Shown here piece after piece: positions 27,517 through 34,861 of a DNA stretch of 41,351 nt. The translations under genes and the position numbers were made by a program. The number at the start of each line of letters is the position of its first letter. Position 1 is the first letter of the stretch. This DNA comes from Akkermansia muciniphila (GTDB taxonomy: Bacteria > Verrucomicrobiota > Verrucomicrobiia > Limisphaerales > UBA1100): NCBI GenBank assembly GCA_945903605.1, contig CAMDOH010000020.1, positions 1 to 41,351 on the forward strand, in the 5' to 3' direction. The notes below the pieces were generated by a model. That model had not been told where the DNA came from. It saw only the letters and a program-made list of their open reading frames with translations, and searched no databases.

Positions 27517-27882
27517 ATGAAACCCGAGAAGAAAATTGATTTACGACAAAAGCGTCGCTGGCGGATTCGCAAGCAACTCATTGGAACGGTTGCTCGTCCA
27601 CGGATGAGCGTCCGATTCACCGGCCGCAACATTTACGTGCAGTTCATTGATGACGCGACAGGACACACATTGGCCGCGGCATCCACGCAGCACAAGACCA
27701 TGCCGGACCGCGAAAAGTTGGCCTCTAATTTTAACAGCGCGCAAGCCGTCGGTCGCGCGGCAGCCGAGGCCGCCAAATCCAAAGGTATCAGCACTGTGAT
27801 TTTTGACCGATCCGGAGCGCGATATCATGGCAAGGTGAAGGCGCTGGCTGACGCCGTGCGCGAAGCAGGACTGAAAATTTAG
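27517..27882 (+). CDS. rplR: 50S ribosomal protein L18
   Basis: L18 binds 5S rRNA with L5. Its 121 residues have KRRWRIRKQLIGTVARPRMS, VRFTGRNIYVQFIDDATGHT and the end GVK-like stretch GARYHGKVKALADAVREAGL, where the family has GYxYHGRVKALADAAREAGL. AGAAGGTTG lies before the ATG, 15 nt after rplF. Confidence 0.97.
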   Translation: MKPEKKIDLRQKRRWRIRKQLIGTVARPRMSVRFTGRNIYVQFIDDATGHTLAAASTQHKTMPDREKLASNFNSAQAVGRAAAEAAKSKGISTVIFDRSGARYHGKVKALADAVREAGLKI

Positions 27883-27894
27883 TAAAGGAAACAA

Positions 27895-28530
27895 GTGGCT
27901 GAAGAACCCAAAATTGTAGAGACACCCATATCGGCAGCGCCAACGGCTGCCGCTTCGAGCGGAGGGCAATCCTCTGGCGAAGGGAATTCATTTGGACGCG
28001 GTGGGGCTGGGCCACGCCGTCGTCGGCTTCCACCAGCTCCGTCGCTGGACAAGCATGGCAATGTGCTGGCCGAAAAAGTTATTTTCATCAACCGTTCGAC
28101 GAAGGTTGTCAAAGGCGGTCGGCGATTCAGTTTCAGCGCGCTGGTCGTAGCGGGCGACAAGCTGGGGCGCGTGGGCTTGGGCTTGGGCAAGGCGGGCGAA
28201 GTGGCCGATGCCATCCGCAAAGGAACCGAGACCGCCAAAGAGCAGATGGCGAATGTGTCACTCGTGGGACCGACGATTCCGCACGAGGTGTTTTCTGAAT
28301 TTAGCGGTGCGTGCGTCTTGTTGCGTCCCGCATCGCCCGGCACGGGATTGATTGCTGGCAAAGTTGTCCGCGCCGTTTTGGAATCAGCGGGAGTCCGAGA
28401 TGTGCTGACGAAATGTTACGGATCGAGAAATCCATCCAACGTCGCCAAAGCATCCATCCAAGCGCTCAAACAATTGCGCCTGCGCGAGGACGTTTTCAAG
28501 GCGCGCGGAATCATGAAGGAGAAGAAATAG
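27895..28530 (+). CDS. rpsE: 30S ribosomal protein S5 with N-terminal extension
   Basis: S5 stands at the mRNA entry and affects fidelity. The core ([20 protein letters not shown] at 56-75, then [19 protein letters not shown] and [10 protein letters not shown]) is normal. In front lies a tail of about 55 residues rich in Ala, Ser, Gly and Pro, ending in an Arg patch ([11 protein letters not shown], 39-49). The protein has 211 residues against about 166 in E. coli. The start is GTG 27895 with AAAGGAA upstream. rplO begins 1 nt after the stop, so rpmD (L30) is missing. Confidence 0.95.
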   Translation: MAEEPKIVETPISAAPTAAASSGGQSSGEGNSFGRGGAGPRRRRLPPAPSLDKHGNVLAEKVIFINRSTKVVKGGRRFSFSALVVAGDKLGRVGLGLGKAGEVADAIRKGTETAKEQMANVSLVGPTIPHEVFSEFSGACVLLRPASPGTGLIAGKVVRAVLESAGVRDVLTKCYGSRNPSNVAKASIQALKQLRLREDVFKARGIMKEKK

Positions 28531-28531
28531 T

Positions 28532-28981
28532 ATGCGACTGCACAATCTTTCACCACGGCCCGGAGCGAAGACTCGTCGCAAGCGGCTCGGTCAAGGCGAA
28601 TCCAGCGGTCACGGCAAGACCAGTACGCGTGGTTCCAAAGGCGCGGGGTCACGCACAGGCAGTGCGTTTCGTCCCGGATTCGAAGGCGGCCAGATGCCGC
28701 TCATCCGTCGTTTGCCCAAGCGCGGCTTCAACAACGTTTCATTTGGCACCTATTATTTGCCGGTGAACGTCGGCGACTTGGAAACTTTTAATAACGGTCA
28801 GAAGGTCGATGCAGCGGCGATGCGCGAAGCTGGATTGGCGAATGGAACTTCTGATGGGATCAAAATTTTGGGCAAGGGTAAGTTGACCAAAAAACTGACA
28901 GTTTCAGCGCAGGCATTCAGTGCCAACGCCAAGGCCATCATCGAGGCTGCTGGCGGTTCATGCGAGGTGGTCAAAGGCTGA
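28532..28981 (+). CDS. rplO: 50S ribosomal protein L15
   Basis: L15 is a late 50S assembly protein. Its 149 residues show MRLHNLSPRPGAKTRRKRLG, QGESSGHGKTSTRGSKGAGS, FEGGQMPLIRRLPKRGFNN and the end AFSANAKAIIEAAGGSCEVV, the full family pattern. The start uses GGAG in the end of rpsE and lies 1 nt after its stop. secY follows 18 nt later. Confidence 0.97.
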   Translation: MRLHNLSPRPGAKTRRKRLGQGESSGHGKTSTRGSKGAGSRTGSAFRPGFEGGQMPLIRRLPKRGFNNVSFGTYYLPVNVGDLETFNNGQKVDAAAMREAGLANGTSDGIKILGKGKLTKKLTVSAQAFSANAKAIIEAAGGSCEVVKG

Positions 28982-28999
28982 TTCCGATCGCCTCTGGTA

Positions 29000-30412
29000 A
29001 TGATCAAGTCGTTCATCAATACACTGCAGAATTGCTTCCGCATTCCTGAATTGCGGGAGCGGATTTATTTCACGCTATTATTGCTGGCGGTCTGCCGACT
29101 CATCGCGTTGATTCCCATCCCGGGATTGGACGGTCAGGCATTGGTGCAGTTTCTTGAGTCTTCGCGGGACAAAGGTGAAGACGGGGGGATGGGTTTGCTG
29201 GGCATGTACAGCATGTTCACCGGCGGCGCGCTGGAGAGTTGCGCGATTGGATCGCTGGGCATCATGCCCTACATCAGCGCGACGATTATTTTGCAGTTGA
29301 TGACGGCCGTTGTCCCTTCGCTGGCAAAGATGGTCCGAGAAGAGGGGGGGCGTGCGCAGGTTGTCAAATACGGTCGTTACATGACGGTGATCCTTTGTTT
29401 GGGCCAAGGATTCGTGATGTCACTTGGCTGGGAAAAACCGGAACAGATGTTTGGCAATGGCGCGCCAGCTCTGGTTCAAAGTCCTGGTTGGGCTTATCAC
29501 ATCACGACCACGTTGGTTCTCACTTGCGGCACGGTGTTGCTCATGTGGTTGGGTGAGCAAATCACGGAACGCGGCATTGGCAACGGCATTTCGTTGGTCA
29601 TCTCGATTGGTATCGTGGCTCGTTTTCCGCAGGCGGTGCAGTCGTTGTTTGAGATGTTTTTACCAAACCTTAGCGAGAACGGGTTTGCGGCAGCGCGCGA
29701 GGCATCGAAGTTCCACCCGTTTCATGGAATCGCATTGATTCTGTTGTTGCTGGCAGTGATTGCCGGAGTCATTGCTGTGACACAGGCGCAGCGGAAGATT
29801 CCTGTGCAGTACGCGCAGCGTGTGAAGGGTTCGAAAGTGTTCCAAGGCGGATCTTCGTTCATGCCGCTCAAAGTGAATTATGCGGGAGTGATGCCGATCA
29901 TCTTTGCACAGGCGATCCTGATGTTTCCGCAGAAGATTTTTGAAGTGCTCGGCAAGACGAGTGGAATCAGTTTCCTGACGGATGTGGGCGATCTTTTGCA
30001 ATACGGTCAGCCGATGTATTTGGTCACTGAAGGATTGATGATTCTGTTCTTCTCCTATTTCTGGGTGGCGACACAATTCAACGAGACACAGATTGCTGAT
30101 GATCTGAAAAAGTACGGTGGCTACATTCCCGGGGTGCGACCTGGAAGTCCGACGAGCGATTTCCTTCATCACACGATGAGCCGGATCACACTGGCGGGCG
30201 CTCTATTCCTCGTGGCGATCGCGATTCTCCCGGCACTCATGATGAAAGGGGTTGGAATTAATTTTGCCGTTGCGCAGTTCTTTGGCGGTACAAGTATGCT
30301 CATCACCGTCGGCGTGATGCTGGACACGATGAAGCAGATGGAGTCGCACTTGATGATGCGGCATTACGACGGATTTTTGGCGAAAGGCAGGATTCGTGGC
30401 CGCAATGGTTGA
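29000..30412 (+). CDS. secY: Preprotein translocase subunit SecY
   Basis: SecY is the pore of the Sec channel. Its 470 residues hold ten hydrophobic helices, with the plug region MYSMFTGGALESCAIGSLGI after helix 1, ITERGIGNGISLVI in the middle and GGTSMLITVGVMLDTMKQME in the last part. The length is slightly above E. coli SecY (443) because of longer loops (HPFHGIALILLLLAVI). No strong Shine-Dalgarno is seen. adk, which follows secY in many bacteria, is absent and map comes next. Confidence 0.97.
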   Translation: MIKSFINTLQNCFRIPELRERIYFTLLLLAVCRLIALIPIPGLDGQALVQFLESSRDKGEDGGMGLLGMYSMFTGGALESCAIGSLGIMPYISATIILQLMTAVVPSLAKMVREEGGRAQVVKYGRYMTVILCLGQGFVMSLGWEKPEQMFGNGAPALVQSPGWAYHITTTLVLTCGTVLLMWLGEQITERGIGNGISLVISIGIVARFPQAVQSLFEMFLPNLSENGFAAAREASKFHPFHGIALILLLLAVIAGVIAVTQAQRKIPVQYAQRVKGSKVFQGGSSFMPLKVNYAGVMPIIFAQAILMFPQKIFEVLGKTSGISFLTDVGDLLQYGQPMYLVTEGLMILFFSYFWVATQFNETQIADDLKKYGGYIPGVRPGSPTSDFLHHTMSRITLAGALFLVAIAILPALMMKGVGINFAVAQFFGGTSMLITVGVMLDTMKQMESHLMMRHYDGFLAKGRIRGRNG

Positions 30413-30437
30413 GCTGCTGTTGCGTCCCAAAGAGGCC

Positions 30438-31214
30438 ATGATTCCCATCAAGGACGATCAGGAACTGGGTTTGATGCGGGTGGCTGGACGCGTCGCGGGG
30501 ACAGTTCTCGATGAGGTGGCCCAATGGGTTCAACCCGGAGTAACGACCAAAGAGGTCGATGAATTTGCGGCGGCGCGCATTAAGCATCACGGAGCGAAGA
30601 GTGCGTTTTTGGGGTACCGAGGTTACCCGAGTCACATTTGCCTTTCGGTGAATGAAGAAGTGGTGCACGGAATAGCTGGGCCGCGCCGATTGCAGTATGG
30701 CGACATTTTAAGTCTGGACGTGGGAGTGGTGGTGGATGGGTTCATCGGTGACACTGCCAAGACGGTGACATTGGGCGTGTGCGACCCTGAGTCCAAAAAA
30801 TTGATTGAAGTGACCGAGCAGGCTTTATACGATGGAATTTCCTGCGCGTTGGCTGGGAACCGGGTGTCAGACATCTCGCGCGCAGTTCAGGCGCGAGTAG
30901 AAGCCAATGGCTTCAGCATCGTGCGAGAATTTGTGGGGCACGGAGTAGGTCGGTCGGTTCATGAAGAACCGCAGATACCGAATTTTGTCACGGGCGGTGG
31001 TTCGCCGCGATTGAAAGCAGGAATGACAATCGCGATTGAGCCGATGGTGAATGCAGGTGGAGCCGAAGTGAAAGTGTTGCGCGATGGATGGACAGTCATC
31101 ACGCGTGATGGAAAACCTTCGGCGCATTTTGAGCACACCGTGGCGGTGACCGATGGAAAGCCGGAGATTTTGACATGGTCGGAACGCAAGCTTTCCGAGT
31201 TGAAGGTGAAGTGA
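30438..31214 (+). CDS. map: Methionine aminopeptidase, type I
   Basis: This enzyme removes the first Met from new proteins. The metal ligands are in LSLDVGVVVDGFIGDTAKTV (two Asp), GHGVGRSVHEEP (His), AIEPMVNAGG (Glu) and SAHFEHTVAV (Glu). The start MIPIKDDQELGLMRVAG at 30438 matches type I enzymes and gives 258 residues. In-frame GTG 30396 and ATG 30405 overlap the secY end and cannot be excluded, because AAAGAGG is only 2 nt from the 30438 ATG. No N-terminal SH3-binding zinc domain is present. Its last 40 nt overlap the next gene. Confidence 0.93.
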   Translation: MIPIKDDQELGLMRVAGRVAGTVLDEVAQWVQPGVTTKEVDEFAAARIKHHGAKSAFLGYRGYPSHICLSVNEEVVHGIAGPRRLQYGDILSLDVGVVVDGFIGDTAKTVTLGVCDPESKKLIEVTEQALYDGISCALAGNRVSDISRAVQARVEANGFSIVREFVGHGVGRSVHEEPQIPNFVTGGGSPRLKAGMTIAIEPMVNAGGAEVKVLRDGWTVITRDGKPSAHFEHTVAVTDGKPEILTWSERKLSELKVK

Positions 31215-31384
31215 TTGAAGTGAGGCCCAACAAACGGGTTTGGGTGCGTTTGGCCAATGGCCACCGGCTCTTCGCCTTTGCGAGGAAACGAGCGGCGGAA
31301 AGACAGTATGTCGTCGGGCAGTCCATCCTCGTGGATGTATGGCCGTTCGACTTGTCCAAGGGAAAAATTGTAGAAGAACAGTAG
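31175..31384 (+). CDS. infA: Translation initiation factor IF-1-like protein (divergent)
   Basis: The 69-residue OB-fold protein aligns with IF-1 from the first residue: [20 protein letters not shown] (11-30) and [14 protein letters not shown] (53-66), where IF-1 has VELxPYDLSKGRIV. The middle is different. In place of AHISGKMRKNYIRIL there is [13 protein letters not shown], two residues shorter, which removes the conserved SGKMR. Place between map and rpmJ is the standard infA place. It starts 40 nt inside map. A canonical IF-1 may exist elsewhere in the genome, so this may be the main factor or a variant. Confidence 0.8.
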   Translation: MVGTQAFRVEGEVIEVRPNKRVWVRLANGHRLFAFARKRAAERQYVVGQSILVDVWPFDLSKGKIVEEQ

Positions 31385-31392
31385 GAAACGAA

Positions 31393-31506
31393 ATGAAAGT
31401 CAGAGCGTCAGTAAAAAAACTATGCGAACATTGCTCCGTCGTGAAACGACGTGGTGTGTTGCGCGTCATCTGCAAAAACAAGCGCCATAAACAGCGCCAA
31501 GGATAA
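31393..31506 (+). CDS. rpmJ: 50S ribosomal protein L36 (zinc-binding form)
   Basis: L36 is a 37-residue protein that stabilises 23S rRNA. It reads [20 protein letters not shown] at the start, and Cys11, Cys14, Cys27 and His32 give the zinc ribbon of the C+ form. TAGGAAACGAA precedes the ATG. It lies between infA and rpsM as in most bacteria; rpsM starts 3 nt after its stop. Confidence 0.96.
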   Translation: MKVRASVKKLCEHCSVVKRRGVLRVICKNKRHKQRQG

Positions 31507-31509
31507 TCC

Positions 31510-31920
31510 ATGCCACGTATTCTCGGAGTAGACATTCCTGCCAATAAGCGCATCGACATTTCGTTGCGCTACCTGTACGGCGTCGGCCCGCAAAATGCCT
31601 TGGTCGTTCTGGCCAACGCAAAGGTCGAGCCGAGCATTCGCGCCAAAGATTTGAGCGAAGAGCAACTTTCCAACATCGTCAAATCGCTTCAGGAAACAAA
31701 GATTCATGGCCAGAACATTCAGATCGAAGGCGATCTGCGCCGTGAACTTGGCCAGAATCTGAAGCGACTCAAAGGGATCAAGTGTCACCGTGGCAATCGC
31801 CATTTGCGTGGACTGCCCGTCCGAGGGCAACGCACACAGACCAATGCGCGCACTCGCAAGGGGCCGCGCAGAACCGTCGGCGTGCAGCGTAATCCGACTG
31901 CGAAGAAGGGAATTCATTAA
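31510..31920 (+). CDS. rpsM: 30S ribosomal protein S13
   Basis: S13 contacts P-site tRNA and the 50S subunit. Its 136 residues carry [50 protein letters not shown] and [19 protein letters not shown]. It is longer than E. coli S13 (118) owing to a basic tail. AAGGA lies before the ATG. Only 3 nt separate it from rpmJ, so the alpha-operon pseudoknot where S4 binds in E. coli is not present here. Confidence 0.97.
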   Translation: MPRILGVDIPANKRIDISLRYLYGVGPQNALVVLANAKVEPSIRAKDLSEEQLSNIVKSLQETKIHGQNIQIEGDLRRELGQNLKRLKGIKCHRGNRHLRGLPVRGQRTQTNARTRKGPRRTVGVQRNPTAKKGIH

Positions 31921-31922
31921 TC

Positions 31923-32507
31923 ATGTCTGAAGAAACTCCAAAAAAACCAGCGGCAGAAAAGCCGAAAAAGGCCGCTGCTCCTAAAGCAGATAAAGCCGCA
32001 GCGCCGAAGGCAGAAAAAGCCGCCGGAACTGCAGCCCCGGCGGATGTCAAAGCCGAAGCGGCTCCGGCCGCGCCTGCCTCTGTTGCCGCACCGACGGCCG
32101 AGCAATTGCTCGGTGAAGATCCGTCAGCTTCAAAAATCGCGCGCATCAAGCACTCGAAAAATGTCACATCAGGCGTGGCACATATCGCGGCGACATTTAA
32201 TAATACGATCGTCACCATCACAGACATGCAGGGGAACCCGATCAGCTGGTCGAGTGCCGGTCGTTCGGGATTCAAAGGCTCGCGCAAGAGCACGGCCTAT
32301 GCAGCGCAGATGGCCGCGCAGAATGCGGCTCGGTTGGCGATGTCGCACGGTTTGCGTGAAGTTGAGATTCGTCTGAAGGGGCCAGGCTCTGGACGCGAGT
32401 CGGCGATTCGCGCGCTGCAGGCGGTCGGTTTGGAGATCAGTGCAATCAAAGATGTGACGCCGGTGCCGCACAACGGCTGCCGTCCTCGCAAGCGTCGTCG
32501 CGTTTAA
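31923..32507 (+). CDS. rpsK: 30S ribosomal protein S11 with long Ala/Lys/Pro-rich N-terminal extension
   Basis: S11 lies at the platform near the mRNA exit. The core ([20 protein letters not shown] at 80-99, [30 protein letters not shown] and the end [12 protein letters not shown]) is normal. About 75 extra residues precede it. They are made of Ala, Pro, Lys and Glu with short repeats ([19 protein letters not shown]). This gives 194 residues against about 129 in most bacteria. The ATG lies 2 nt after rpsM, with weak Shine-Dalgarno. There is no later in-frame ATG before the core, so the tail appears to be translated. Confidence 0.94.
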   Translation: MSEETPKKPAAEKPKKAAAPKADKAAAPKAEKAAGTAAPADVKAEAAPAAPASVAAPTAEQLLGEDPSASKIARIKHSKNVTSGVAHIAATFNNTIVTITDMQGNPISWSSAGRSGFKGSRKSTAYAAQMAAQNAARLAMSHGLREVEIRLKGPGSGRESAIRALQAVGLEISAIKDVTPVPHNGCRPRKRRRV

Positions 32508-32526
32508 CACTTATTTTATTTAATAT

Positions 32527-33135
32527 ATGGCTCGCTATTCAGGTCCACGAGTTCGAATCAGTCGTCGTTTCGGAGTGCCGATTTTCGGCCCTTCCAAATA
32601 TCTAGAACGCAGAAATTACGGTCCCGGAGTCCACGGCCCGAAGTCCCGTCGTAAGACGACCGACTTTGGCTTGGCGCTGAACGAAAAGCAGAAGATGCGC
32701 TATTACTATGGCCTTCAGGAGCGCCAGTTTCGCGGCGTGTATAAGCGCGCTTTGCAGAAGCGCGGTGTCACGGGCGACACGATGTTGCAGATTCTTGAGA
32801 CAAGATTGGACAACGTTGCGTATTGTCTCGGGTTTGCTTACACGCGCATCGCTGCGCGCCAGATGATTGTTCATGGACACATCAAGGTGAATGGCCGCAA
32901 AGTGAGCCGGCCTTCATATCCGATCAAAGCAAATGACACGATCGAGGTTTGTGATCACAACAAGTCCCGGTTGCTCGCCGGACGGAATCTGGAGCTTTCC
33001 ACAAGTCGTTCGGTGCCCGATTGGCTGACCTTGAACAAGGATGCTTTCAAGGGCGTGTTGCAGCGTTTGCCTGTGAAAGAAGATTTCCAGCCCATCGCAA
33101 ACACGCAGACTATCGTTGAATTTTATTCCCGCTGA
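32527..33135 (+). CDS. rpsD: 30S ribosomal protein S4 (zinc-free form)
   Basis: S4 starts 30S assembly and guards mRNA entry. Its 202 residues show YSGPRVRISRRFGVPIFG, the S4 domain RLDNVAYCLGFAYTRIAARQ and VHGHIKVNGRKVSRPSYPIK, and the end RLPVKEDFQPIANTQTIVEF. The N-terminal cysteine cluster of the C+ form is absent. No Shine-Dalgarno precedes the ATG; the 19-nt gap is almost pure A/T (ACTTATTTTATTTAATAT). A 107-nt gap with a hairpin follows before rpoA. Confidence 0.97.
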   Translation: MARYSGPRVRISRRFGVPIFGPSKYLERRNYGPGVHGPKSRRKTTDFGLALNEKQKMRYYYGLQERQFRGVYKRALQKRGVTGDTMLQILETRLDNVAYCLGFAYTRIAARQMIVHGHIKVNGRKVSRPSYPIKANDTIEVCDHNKSRLLAGRNLELSTSRSVPDWLTLNKDAFKGVLQRLPVKEDFQPIANTQTIVEFYSR

Positions 33136-33178
33136 TAAACCCGCTCCGCAAGGGGCATATTGGCAAATATAAGGATTC

Positions 33179-33208
33179 GCCGGTTGCGGGAATACGCAAC
33201 TAACCGGC
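33179..33208 (+). promoter_or_regulatory. Hairpin in the rpsD-rpoA gap
   Basis: GCCGGTT (33179-33185) pairs with AACCGGC (33202-33208), and GCG/CGC can extend the stem inward with a bulge. No T-run follows. The 107-nt gap 33136-33242 is the largest untranslated space between rpsL and rplQ. No good promoter is seen; GAAGGA lies before the rpoA ATG. S4 represses rpsD and the alpha operon in E. coli, so this could be its target, but that is inference. Confidence 0.4.
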
Positions 33209-33242
33209 TGGTCAGATAAAATTTGCCTGAAGGAAAACTAAA

Positions 33243-34244
33243 ATGGCAGTACGTCTAGGTAGTTTTGAGTTGCCCAAGCGACTCCACAAGGAAGAGCAGG
33301 GGGCTACTTCCACTTACGCGAAGTTCATCGCGGATCCGTTTGAGACTGGCTACGGCCACACGATCGGCAATTGCCTGCGCCGCGTGTTGCTTTCGTCAAT
33401 CGAAGGAGCGGCCATCACTTCGTTCAAAGTGGATGGCGCGCAGCATGAATTCGCAGTGGTCGATGGAGTGGTCGAGGACGTTTCCGAGATCATCCTCAAT
33501 CTGAAGAACCTGAAATTCGTCGCGCACAACCGCGAGATTCACACCTTGCTGATCTCGGTGAACAAAGAGGGCGTTGTCACTGGAGCAGACATTGAACTCA
33601 ATAGCAATATTGAGTTGGTCAATCCCGATCAGCACATCTGCACACTGGATAAGAAGAAGAAATTCTTGATGGAACTCGAGGTGCGCGTCGGACGCGGATT
33701 CCTCACAGCTGAAGAGAACAAGAAACCCGATCGCGCCATCGGCGTGATCCCGATTGATTCTATTTTCTCGCCTGTCACACGGGTCCGTTACGAGGTCGAG
33801 AGTGCGCGGGTGGGTCAGCGCACCGACTACGATCGCCTTGTGCTGGAAATCTCGACGGATGGGCGGATCACGCCTGACAATGCGCTGCTGCAATCGTCCG
33901 CGATTCTGCAACATCATTTCGACGTGTTCGTGGATTTCGACAAGCACGTCATCGAATTCGAGACCAATCAACCCACGGCCGAAGACACCGATCATTCGAA
34001 GCTCAAGAAGCTGCTCAACATGAGCGTCAATGAAATCGAGTTGTCCGTGCGTGCCGCCAACTGCCTGAACAACGCGAACATCACCACGGTCGGCCAGCTC
34101 GCCCTCAAATCAGAGGCCGACATGCTCAAGTACCGCAACTTCGGCAAAAAATCATTGTCTGAAATCAAAGAAAAGTTAACCAGCCTGAATCTGTCGCTCG
34201 GAATGACACTCGATCAGAGCTTGCTGGATTCGTCGAAGGAGTGA
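33243..34244 (+). CDS. rpoA: DNA-directed RNA polymerase subunit alpha
   Basis: RpoA dimerises to start polymerase assembly, and its C-terminal domain contacts activators and UP elements. The 333 residues have the N-terminal domain (FIADPFETGYGHTIGNCLRR, VLLSSIEGAAITS, RPDRAIGVIPIDSIFSPVTR-like segment) and, after a linker, the C-terminal domain with ELSVRAANCLNNANITTVGQ and RNFGKKSLSEIKEKL (the E. coli Arg265 and Asn268 equivalents are kept). Length is usual. GAAGGA precedes the ATG. rplQ follows after 3 nt, the standard pair. Confidence 0.97.
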   Translation: MAVRLGSFELPKRLHKEEQGATSTYAKFIADPFETGYGHTIGNCLRRVLLSSIEGAAITSFKVDGAQHEFAVVDGVVEDVSEIILNLKNLKFVAHNREIHTLLISVNKEGVVTGADIELNSNIELVNPDQHICTLDKKKKFLMELEVRVGRGFLTAEENKKPDRAIGVIPIDSIFSPVTRVRYEVESARVGQRTDYDRLVLEISTDGRITPDNALLQSSAILQHHFDVFVDFDKHVIEFETNQPTAEDTDHSKLKKLLNMSVNEIELSVRAANCLNNANITTVGQLALKSEADMLKYRNFGKKSLSEIKEKLTSLNLSLGMTLDQSLLDSSKE

Positions 34245-34247
34245 CCC

Positions 34248-34733
34248 ATGCGCCATCGTCTACGCAAAAAAAAGCTGAACCGCACCAGTGAGCATCGGCA
34301 GTCCATGCTCGCCAATCTGGTTTGCAGCTTGATCAAGCACAAACGCATCACCACCACTCTTGCCAAGGCGAAAGCGGCGCGGCCAGTGGCGGAAAAGCTC
34401 GTCACCATCGCCAAGGGTGGCACGGCGCACGACCGCCGCGTGGCCTCATCGCATCTGCGCCAGCATCCCCGTCGTTTCTTTGACAAGACCAAATCGGAGA
34501 CAAGCAACCAAGTGCGCGATCACTGGAAAGAAAACGAGGACGTCATCGGGATGTTGTTCGACAAGATTGCGCCGCAATTCAAAGAGAGGCACGGAGGTTA
34601 CACCCGCATCATCAAGATCGGTCAGCGCGTTGGCGATGCTGCCAAGCAAGCCATTCTTGAATGGGTAGAAAACTCAACTCCTGTGGCAACCGCAGAAGTT
34701 AAGAAAGAAACTACGAAGCCCGAAGGCAAATAG
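34248..34733 (+). CDS. rplQ: 50S ribosomal protein L17
   Basis: L17 is a 50S protein near the tunnel exit. Its 161 residues have MRHRLRKKKLNRTSEHRQSM, LANLVCSLIKHKRITTTLAK and RHGGYTRIIKIGQRVGDAAK. The core is normal, followed by a tail of about 25 residues rich in Thr, Lys and Glu (NSTPVATAEVKKETTKPEGK). AAGGAG lies before the ATG. It is the last gene of the supercluster, ahead of a clear terminator. Confidence 0.97.
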   Translation: MRHRLRKKKLNRTSEHRQSMLANLVCSLIKHKRITTTLAKAKAARPVAEKLVTIAKGGTAHDRRVASSHLRQHPRRFFDKTKSETSNQVRDHWKENEDVIGMLFDKIAPQFKERHGGYTRIIKIGQRVGDAAKQAILEWVENSTPVATAEVKKETTKPEGK

Positions 34734-34752
34734 CCCATTGTAATTTCATCAC

Positions 34753-34776
34753 ACCCGCCGCAAGGCGGGTTTTTTT
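34753..34776 (+). terminator. Intrinsic terminator after rplQ
   Basis: ACCCGCC (34753-34759) pairs with GGCGGGT (34764-34770) around a GCAA tetraloop, followed by six more T (34771-34776). It is a textbook Rho-independent terminator, 19 nt after rplQ, and closes the ribosomal supercluster. The rest of the gap to 34861 shows no clear promoter for the MFS gene. Confidence 0.92.
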
Positions 34777-34861
34777 GTGTCCGGATGGGATTTATCTTGG
34801 CGCATTTGAGCACAGCGTGTAGGAACCCACACACTTTCCTAATCCAACACAATCCATTTTC

